The notes under the pieces are model-generated. The model saw only the letters and a list, made by a program, of their open reading frames with translations. It ran no database searches and was not told the DNA's origin. A DNA stretch of 64,000 bases, from positions 4,157,501-4,221,500 of the forward strand of contig NZ_CP030862.1 of the NCBI RefSeq assembly GCF_003325375.1. Direction: 5' to 3'. Both the position numbers and the translations under genes were made by a program. The DNA comes from Streptomyces globosus (GTDB taxonomy: Bacteria > Actinomycetota > Actinomycetes > Streptomycetales > Streptomycetaceae). Below, one piece after another: positions 58,706 through 64,000 of the stretch. Within the stretch, counting starts at the first letter, position 1. Every line of letters starts with the position of its first letter.

Positions 58706-60277
58706 TCACGGCTCGCTGCCGGGCTGGGCCAGCTCCGCGGCGCGGTGGGCCAGCCAGAGGTCGTGGCGGGCGCTCGGCGAGCGCAGCAGGGAGCGCTGGA
58801 GGACGGTCTCGGTGCGGGCGAGCCGTTTGCGCGTGCCCGGGACGGAGATGCCGAGCGCGGCCGCGGTCGGGGCCAGGCGGGCGTCGTGGCGCAGCCAGGC
58901 CAGGACCGTCCCGTACGCGCCGGGCGGGGCGTCGGGGCCGGTCAGCGGGGCGAGGTGGGCGCGGGCCCAGGCGGCCACGTCGGGGTGGCGCAGCACGGCG
59001 TCGAGGCCCGCGCCGAGGTCCGCGGGCGGCGTCCCGGGGCCGGCGGGCGCGGCGAGGGGGCTGTCGGGGGTGAGCCGCAGTGCCAGCGAGAGGGCGGCCT
59101 GGTCGGCGAGACGGGAGAGGTCGGCGCCGGTCAGCGACTCGATCAGGCGCAGCCGCGTCGCCAGGGTGTTGCGGTGGACCTTCAGCAGCCGCGTGGCGTG
59201 CGGTCCGAAGTCCAGCCAGGCCCGGGCCGTGGCCCGCAGCTCCTGCGCTCCGGGGTCCTGCGGGCGGCGCGGCCGGTGCGTGTGCAGCGGCGTGAGCAGG
59301 GCCGCCGCCCAGCCGGATCCGGCCGCGTGGGCGGCCAGTTCGGGTTCCGGGCCGGGGCCGAAGCGGGCGTGCCGCCCGGGGCGGGAGCGGGCGACGGCCA
59401 GGGCGTGGAACGCCTGTGTGTACGCGGCGGGGGCCTCGCGCAGCGGCAGTTCCCCGCTCGCGCCGACGGCGCACCCGGGGACGGCGGCGGCAACGGCCGC
59501 GGCGAGGGCGGCGTGCCCGTCCGGTCCGTGCCGGCCCTCGGCGGGCACCAGCACGATCAGGTGGCCCTCGTAGACCGGGCAGCGCACCACCCACGCGCTG
59601 CCGCCGGTCAGCTCCCCGCAGAGCCGGGCGACAGCGGTCCGCTCGCCGGGCCGGCAGGCGACGACGTGCATCCGCATCGGCTCGGGAAGCGAGGGGGACA
59701 GCGCCTCGGCGACCTGGTGGGCCGTGGAGAGCCGGCCGTTCATCAGCAGGTGGAGGACCGCCTCGCGGGCCCGGGACTCGGCGAGTTCGGCCCGCTGGTC
59801 GCGCCGCTCCGCGTCTTCGGCGCGCAGGACGAGGGCCAGCGGCACGGCGGCGTCCGCCAGGAGCGCCGGCGCGGCCGGGTCGTGCGGCGGGCGGAGTACG
59901 GCGGCGAGCGCGCGGCCCTGCCCCAGCGCGAACAGCAGCGCGGTGGATCCGCCGCCGTCGAGGACGGCCGACCGCAGGCCGCGGTCGGCGAGTTCGGCGG
60001 CTCCCCGAAGGGCGGGTTCGGGGGTGGCGGGGTCCGCGGCGCCGTGCGGGCCGGGGCCCGCGGCGGTGGCGACCACGCCGACCCAGCCGCCCAGCCGGGC
60101 GGCGAGCCAGCGCAGGACGGCGGCCGAACCGCCGGAGTGCGCGAGGCGGTGCATCTTCAGCACGTCGTCGGAGCGGCTCTGCGGGGGTGCCGGGGTGCCG
60201 GACGGGCGCACCGGCGGGGTCGGTGCGGGCGGGTTCGGGATGGCAGGCTCCGTTCGGTGCGGGGGGCGCCGCCGCAT
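58706..60277 (-). CDS. PucR-type regulator with two helix-turn-helix segments
   Basis: 523 residues. A Pro-rich N-terminus, then an effector-like alpha/beta part (about 50-200), a central GGDEF-like/CdaR region (EPMRMHVVACRPGERTAVARL) and two HTH stretches near the C-terminus: ATRLLKVHRNTLATRLRLIESLTGADLS (about 365) and APTAAALGISVPGTRKRLARTETVLQRSLL (about 475). Two HTH units in one chain are common in this branch. Convergent with the first PucR-type gene, 30 bp apart. Target unknown. Confidence 0.87.
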   Translation of the reverse strand: MRRRPPHRTEPAIPNPPAPTPPVRPSGTPAPPQSRSDDVLKMHRLAHSGGSAAVLRWLAARLGGWVGVVATAAGPGPHGAADPATPEPALRGAAELADRGLRSAVLDGGGSTALLFALGQGRALAAVLRPPHDPAAPALLADAAVPLALVLRAEDAERRDQRAELAESRAREAVLHLLMNGRLSTAHQVAEALSPSLPEPMRMHVVACRPGERTAVARLCGELTGGSAWVVRCPVYEGHLIVLVPAEGRHGPDGHAALAAAVAAAVPGCAVGASGELPLREAPAAYTQAFHALAVARSRPGRHARFGPGPEPELAAHAAGSGWAAALLTPLHTHRPRRPQDPGAQELRATARAWLDFGPHATRLLKVHRNTLATRLRLIESLTGADLSRLADQAALSLALRLTPDSPLAAPAGPGTPPADLGAGLDAVLRHPDVAAWARAHLAPLTGPDAPPGAYGTVLAWLRHDARLAPTAAALGISVPGTRKRLARTETVLQRSLLRSPSARHDLWLAHRAAELAQPGSEP

Positions 60278-60424
60278 TCAACCACCGCTGTCCCGCTGTG
60301 CGCTGTGACACCGCTCTCGCCTGCTCGCTGTGCGGTGTTGAACCGGCAGCGCGGCCGCCGCGCGCCTACGCTGGGCGCGGGCGTCGGTCCCGGGTACCAC
60401 GGGGGGTTCCCGGGGCCTTCCCGC

Positions 60425-60973
60425 TCACCTGCGCGCCGCGGCGCTGCGGATGGCCTCCCGGATGCGCGGATGGGTGCCGCAGCGGCAGATGTCGGCGATC
60501 GCGTCGATGTCCTCGTCGGTGGGCTCGGCGGTGCGCCGCAGCAGCGCGGCGGCCGCCATGATCCGGCCGGGCCGGCAGAACCCGCACTGCGACACGTCCT
60601 GTTCGAGCCAGGCCTCCTGCACGGGGTGCAGCCGGTCGCCGTCGGCGAGCCCCCCGATGGTGGTCACCGTCCTGCCCGCGCACTGCGAGACGGGCACGAC
60701 GCAGGGCCGGATGTCCCGGCCGTCGGAGTGGCTCGTACAGGCCTTGCAGACGTCGACGCCGCAGCCGTACTCGGGGCCGGTGACGCCGAGCATGTCGCGC
60801 AGCACCCACAGCAGGGGCAGGTCGTCGGGCGCGTCGGCGGTGGGGCTCTCGCTCGGCGGAAGCCCCCTGTCGATGTGCAGGCCGGCCCGCAGGGTGGTGG
60901 AGATCGCGTCGGTGAGGCCTCCGGCCATCTGGGCCTCCAGGCCGCGCGGGTTGACGGGCAGGCCCACGTCCAC
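60425..60973 (-). CDS. 2Fe-2S molybdo-hydroxylase small subunit with a large-subunit remnant at its N-terminus
   Basis: 182 residues. From about residue 48 it is a near-complete 2Fe-2S subunit of the isoquinoline/xanthine dehydrogenase family: APDDLPLLWVLRDMLGVTGPEYGCGVDVCKACTSHSDGRD (first cluster), SQCGFCRPGRIMAAAALL and CRCGTHPRIREAI (second cluster). The first ~45 residues (MDVGLPVNPRGLEAQMAGG and LTDAISTTLRAGLHIDRG) belong to the C-terminal region of the molybdenum-binding large subunit, out of place here. So this open frame is a fusion made by deletion. Both clusters are intact, but with no large subunit it is unlikely to be a working dehydrogenase. Probably a decaying locus. Confidence 0.7.
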   Translation of the reverse strand: MDVGLPVNPRGLEAQMAGGLTDAISTTLRAGLHIDRGLPPSESPTADAPDDLPLLWVLRDMLGVTGPEYGCGVDVCKACTSHSDGRDIRPCVVPVSQCAGRTVTTIGGLADGDRLHPVQEAWLEQDVSQCGFCRPGRIMAAAALLRRTAEPTDEDIDAIADICRCGTHPRIREAIRSAAARR

Positions 60974-61092
60974 GGCGATGACGGCCCGGGTGACGCGGAC
61001 GCGCTCGGGGTCGCGGTGTCGATCTCGACGAGGCAGGCGGTGCGTGAGCGGTACTCCTCGTGGAAGGCGATGCCCTGCGCGCAGCCCGCGGG
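60844..61092 (-). pseudogene. Remnant of a molybdenum hydroxylase large subunit (frameshifted)
   Basis: On the minus strand GCAQGIAFHEEYRSRTACLVEIDT (in one frame, about 61090-61018) matches the large-subunit stretch RGIAFH-EYRSRTACLVEI, and it continues, after a frame change near 61012-61018, as RDPERVRVTRAVIAVDVGLPVNPRGLE. The frame shift and the missing remainder show a truncated gene. Upstream, only a short unfamiliar stretch remains. Confidence 0.65.
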
Positions 61093-61585
61093 GCGGTCAG
61101 CGCGAGCAGGGCCGCGGTGGGCGCGCCGGGCAGGATGAACAGGTCGCCGAGGTCGACGAGGTCGGCCGGAGCGGGCGGGGACGGGACGGCGGCGTGCGCG
61201 GTGTGCGGGGCGAGGGCCTCCGCGGCGGCGTGCGTGACGAGGGCGAGCGTCGGCGCGGCGACGAGGCGGCCCGGCGCCGGGCCCGCTCCGCCGCTGCCGG
61301 ACCCTACCGACGGGTAGCGAAGCGGGGGCCGGGCGGGCGCGGATGCGGAACGCCGGCAAGGGCCCCGGGGCCGCCGGTCGTACGCGCCCGGGCGGGGGTC
61401 CTTCGTTCGGGGGTCCCCCGTGGCGGCGCACTCCGGCGCCTTGTGCGAAGCGAACGCCCCTGCGGGGTGAGCCGCGTCGGCCGTGCCTTCGAGCGGGAGT
61501 GACCGTGGCGCCTTTTTCCCGCCATGGGCGGACGATGGAAGCAGGAGACCCGTCCCTGCCGAGCGTATGGAGGAGGTGTGCAGCG
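61093..61585. other. Region without a supported gene, next to the remnant
   Basis: About 490 bp. The minus strand at 61093-61290 encodes an Ala/Pro/Thr/His-rich frame (TLALVTHAAAEALAPHTA) that may be more of the decayed locus but was not recognised. From 61300 on nothing supported was seen; it should contain the promoter of the nickel-binding gene, whose GGAGGAGG ribosome site is at 61569-61577. Confidence 0.5.
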
Positions 61586-61834
61586 GTGACGAAGTTCATG
61601 GACGTCCACCACGGCATGAAGGGCATCACGGCGGAGCAGCTGTCCGCCGCCCACCGGGCCGACCTGGCGATCGAGGCCGAGGAGAAGGTGCACTTCGAGC
61701 GGGCCTGGGCCGACCCCGAGTCCGGGACCGTGTACTGCCTGTCGGAGGCGCCGTCCGCGGAGGCGGTCCAGCGGATCCACGAGCGCACGGGCCACCCCGC
61801 CAACGAGATCCATCCCGTGCCGATCACGGTGTGA
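61586..61834 (+). CDS. DUF4242, SCO4226-family nickel-binding protein
   Basis: 82 residues. It reads VTKFMDVHHGMKGITAEQL, then EEKVHFERAWADPESGTVYCLSEAPSAEAVQRIHERTGHPANEIHPV, which fits the streptomycete SCO4226-type DUF4242 family; His residues in DVHHGM and HERTGH are the metal candidates. Small, dimeric ferredoxin-like fold. GTG at 61586 with GGAGGAGG 8 bp before. Role in nickel homeostasis is family knowledge, not shown here. Confidence 0.88.
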   Translation: MTKFMDVHHGMKGITAEQLSAAHRADLAIEAEEKVHFERAWADPESGTVYCLSEAPSAEAVQRIHERTGHPANEIHPVPITV

Positions 61835-62042
61835 CGGACGGGCCCGGCGGCCGGGTAGGCCGGAGTGGTGACCGGAATCGTTCGCACACCCCGGCCGGCC
61901 GCCGGGAAGCCTCAGGCATATGCCAGAAGCAAGCCCGGGACGGATGTTGCCAATCGCCTTACAGCCCCTTCACGCCTGTGCCAGAGTCGTAGAGGCCCTT
62001 CTGTTTCAGACCTGGCCGCGCCGCGCCTGTATCGGAGTGCAC

Positions 62043-63485
62043 ATGCCGTCCCATCTGTTCGCGGACCGTCCCGCGCAGCCGCCCGAGCCGGCATCGGTGG
62101 ACGCCCTGATCTCGCAGGCGAGGCGACTGCGCGGCAGCCTCGACGCGGTGCGCCGCGACACCGCCGCCGGGGACGGCGCACAGGGCCGCTGGCAGCGGGC
62201 GCTGTGCGACCTTGCCGTGCACCAGCTCGACGACCTGCACGACCAGCTGGGCCAGCTCAAGAAGGGCCTGCCCCCGCCCGCGGCCTCCGACGGCCGGGCG
62301 CAGACGCAGCCCGGCCCGGACGGCGGCGACGTCCGCGACAGCGCCGACGGCCGGCACACCCGCATCGGCAGCGCCGAGTGGAACCTCCTCACCGACGAGG
62401 CCAGCTGGTCGGAGGGGCTCTTCCGGATCTTCGGGCGCTCCCCCGCGGCCGGCCCCCTTCCCCTCGACGAGCTCGGCTCCACCCTGTTCTCCGAGGACCA
62501 GCCCCTGCTCACCGCGATGCTCACCGCCTGCCTCGTCGACGGCACGCCGCTCGACGGGGAGTTCCGCATCGTCCGGCCCGACGGCCGGGTCCGCACGCTG
62601 CACATGCGGGGGGAGCCCGTCCTCGACGGCGACGGCTGCACCGCCTCCATGTGGGCCGTCTTCCGGGACGTCAGCGAGCTGCGCCGGAGCCGGCGCGCGG
62701 TGCACGAGTCCCGCGAGTCCCTGCGGCACCGCCGGGAGATCGCCCGGACCGAGCACCGGCTCGCCGTGGAACTCCAGGAGGCCGTCCTGCCCCCGTGGCG
62801 CACCTCCCTGCGGCTGCCGCACGACAGCGCCGGCGCCCTCGACGTGGCCTCCCACCACCTCCCGTCCGCGGCGGGCGCACCGATCGGCGGCGACTGGTAC
62901 GACGCCCTGCACCTTCCCGACGGGCACACCCTGTTGACGGTCGGCGACCTCACCGGGCACGGCGTCACAGCCACTTCGGGCATGGCGATGATGCTCGGCG
63001 CCCTCCGCGGCATGGGCATGGCCGGCATCGAGCCGGGCCCCCTGATGGGCTGGCTCAACCGGCTGCTCGAAGCCTCCGTGCAGCCCGCGCTCGGCTCGGC
63101 CGTCTGCTGCCGGTACGACCCGGGGAGCCGCGTCCTGTCCTGGGCGCAGGCCGGCCACCCCGCCCCGCTGCTGGTCCGCGCCGGCACCGGCCGCACCCTC
63201 GCCCCGCCCGAGGGCGTACTGCTGGGCGCCACGACCGGAGCCACGTACGGGCAGGCCGAGGAGCGGCTCGAAGCCGGCGACGTGCTCGTCCTGCACACGG
63301 ACGGGCTGCTGCCGTACGACGCCGGGCTCGGCCGGGCGGACGGCACCGAGCGGCTCCTGGCTCTCGCACCGCGGCTCTCCGCGGCCTCATCCGCGCAGGA
63401 CTGCCTGCGTACGGTCGTCGAGGAGTTCGGCGGGGACGGGCGCGAAGGCGGCGCCTGCGTCCTGGTCGCCCGGATCGGTACCTGA
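62043..63485 (+). CDS. PAS-domain SpoIIE/PP2C-type phosphatase
   Basis: 480 residues. After a helical lead (about 1-85, PEPASVDALISQARRLRGSLDAVRRD), a PAS/PAC domain (about 110-225, SAEWNLLTDEASWSEGLFRIFGRSP, DGEFRIVRPDGRVRTLHMRGEPV) senses a signal. A short coiled linker leads to the PP2C/SpoIIE phosphatase (about 245-480): IGGDWYDALHLPDGHTLLTVGDLTGHGVTATSGMAMM, AVCCRYDPGSRVLSWAQAGHPAPLLVRAG and DVLVLHTDGL with metal-binding Asp. Likely dephosphorylates an anti-anti-sigma factor. ATG at 62043 with GGAG upstream; upstream in-frame codons look non-coding. Confidence 0.93.
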   Translation: MPSHLFADRPAQPPEPASVDALISQARRLRGSLDAVRRDTAAGDGAQGRWQRALCDLAVHQLDDLHDQLGQLKKGLPPPAASDGRAQTQPGPDGGDVRDSADGRHTRIGSAEWNLLTDEASWSEGLFRIFGRSPAAGPLPLDELGSTLFSEDQPLLTAMLTACLVDGTPLDGEFRIVRPDGRVRTLHMRGEPVLDGDGCTASMWAVFRDVSELRRSRRAVHESRESLRHRREIARTEHRLAVELQEAVLPPWRTSLRLPHDSAGALDVASHHLPSAAGAPIGGDWYDALHLPDGHTLLTVGDLTGHGVTATSGMAMMLGALRGMGMAGIEPGPLMGWLNRLLEASVQPALGSAVCCRYDPGSRVLSWAQAGHPAPLLVRAGTGRTLAPPEGVLLGATTGATYGQAEERLEAGDVLVLHTDGLLPYDAGLGRADGTERLLALAPRLSAASSAQDCLRTVVEEFGGDGREGGACVLVARIGT

Positions 63486-63596
63486 CGGCCGCCGGAGCCG
63501 AGCCCTCTGCCGCGCCGGACCGGTCGGAGGCCGCGCCCCTGGCGCGGCCTTTCCGTCGTGGCGCCGCCGGAAGGTCCGGCGCGCGCACCGGCACCC

Positions 63597-64000
63597 CTAG
63601 ACCGTCTGCTGCACCGGGCTGTTGGGCAGGGCCAGCTTGATCTCGTCCCGCAGGTCCTCGATGCGCGAGTACCCCGCGTACTGGCCGGTGAGCCGGTACA
63701 TCTCCCGCAGCCGGTCCCACGTCCGGTGCGAGGAGGTCTCGTTCATGGAGACGAGGGCGAGGCGGGCGTACCGGTCCGCCTGCTCGGGGTCGTCCGCGAT
63801 GAAGCAGGCCGAGGCCATGGAGATGTAGTCGAAGATCTGCGAGCGCTGGTGGCCGCCGGCCCGCAGCCGCAGCGCCTCGCGGGCGTGCCGCTGGGCGATC
63901 GGCGCGGCGGACGGCTCGTGGTCGGCGAGCGTCCGGTAGGCCAGGGCCTGCATGCCGTGCAGGTCCGCCTCGTCGAAGTGCTGCATCCAGGAGGGCGGCG
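63597..64000 (-). CDS. 3' part of a TPR-type streptomycete regulator (partial)
   Basis: The frame runs off the right edge of the window; 134 codons are seen. PPSWMQHFDEADLHGMQALAYRTLAD, then TPR-like helices APIAQRHAREALRLRAGGHQRSQIFDYISMASACFIADDPEQADRYARLALVSM and RTWDRLREMYRLTGQYAGYSRIEDLRDEIKLAL. The end matches the family of HTH-plus-TPR regulators common in Streptomyces (the DNA-binding part would be in the unseen N-terminus). Stop TAG at 63597-63599. Confidence 0.75.
   Translation of the reverse strand, partial: PPSWMQHFDEADLHGMQALAYRTLADHEPSAAPIAQRHAREALRLRAGGHQRSQIFDYISMASACFIADDPEQADRYARLALVSMNETSSHRTWDRLREMYRLTGQYAGYSRIEDLRDEIKLALPNSPVQQTV

Overview
The window looks like a stretch of Streptomyces chromosome. 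The DNA is very GC-rich (by eye well above 70 percent, not computed), almost every codon ends in G or C, GTG starts and 4-bp stop/start overlaps are common, and there are genus-typical markers: a rodlin, a subtilisin-inhibitor (SSI) protein, a GH19 chitinase behind a DasR-type operator, a large LAL regulator, an SCO4226-family nickel-binding protein and PucR-type regulators. No rRNA, tRNA, CRISPR array, IS element or phage gene was seen.

Layout. 0.2-10.3 kb: secretion and surface genes (caspase-like protein, DUF5302, rodlin, chitinase, LAL regulator, subtilase with P-domain, DUF1838, DUF1996). 10.4-16.9 kb: ECF sigma/anti-sigma pair ended by a 15-bp terminator stem, a coupled pair of ATP-grasp ligases followed by a DMT exporter, a small Pro-rich secreted protein, DUF2330. 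16.9-24.8 kb: epimerase and divergent LysR regulator coupled to a repeat protein, a stand-alone condensation-domain protein, DoxX, a Cys-less thioredoxin fold, and a coupled P450/ferredoxin pair. 24.9-31.7 kb: cold-shock protein, small membrane protein, DEAD-box helicase, methyltransferase, SRPBCC protein, polytopic membrane protein, Pro-rich lipoprotein.

31.9-38.9 kb is the most striking part, an apparent RNA end-repair island. An RNA ligase-kinase overlaps a 989-residue protein joining an RNA-end recognition domain (DUF504/MJ1316-like), an EEP phosphoesterase, a 2H phosphoesterase and a nucleotidyltransferase (poly(A)/CCA-like). A second, Deinococcus-type RNA ligase lies on the opposite strand beyond one oxidoreductase. 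Together they could heal 5'-OH and 2',3'-cyclic phosphate ends, rebuild 3' ends and reseal RNA.

39-50.6 kb carries secreted proteins (peptidoglycan-binding protein, a second Pro-rich lipoprotein with the same C-terminal Cys motif, a propeller-FN3-LamG-DNRLRE protein, a GH5 cellulase with three C-terminal Cys repeats, an SSI inhibitor), a GNAT acetyltransferase and a sirtuin. 51.3-54.8 kb encodes a 1191-residue fusion of a GT2 glycosyltransferase and a CDP-glycerol glycerophosphotransferase (cell-wall polymer). 55.0-57.2 kb is a minus-strand run of three roadblock/LC7 proteins and one PATAN/DUF4388-like protein with no GTPase. 57.5-60.3 kb has two tail-to-tail PucR-type regulators. 60.4-61.1 kb is a decayed molybdenum-hydroxylase locus whose large-subunit tail is fused to the 2Fe-2S subunit. 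The window ends with a nickel-binding protein, a PAS-PP2C phosphatase and the 3' part of a TPR-type regulator.
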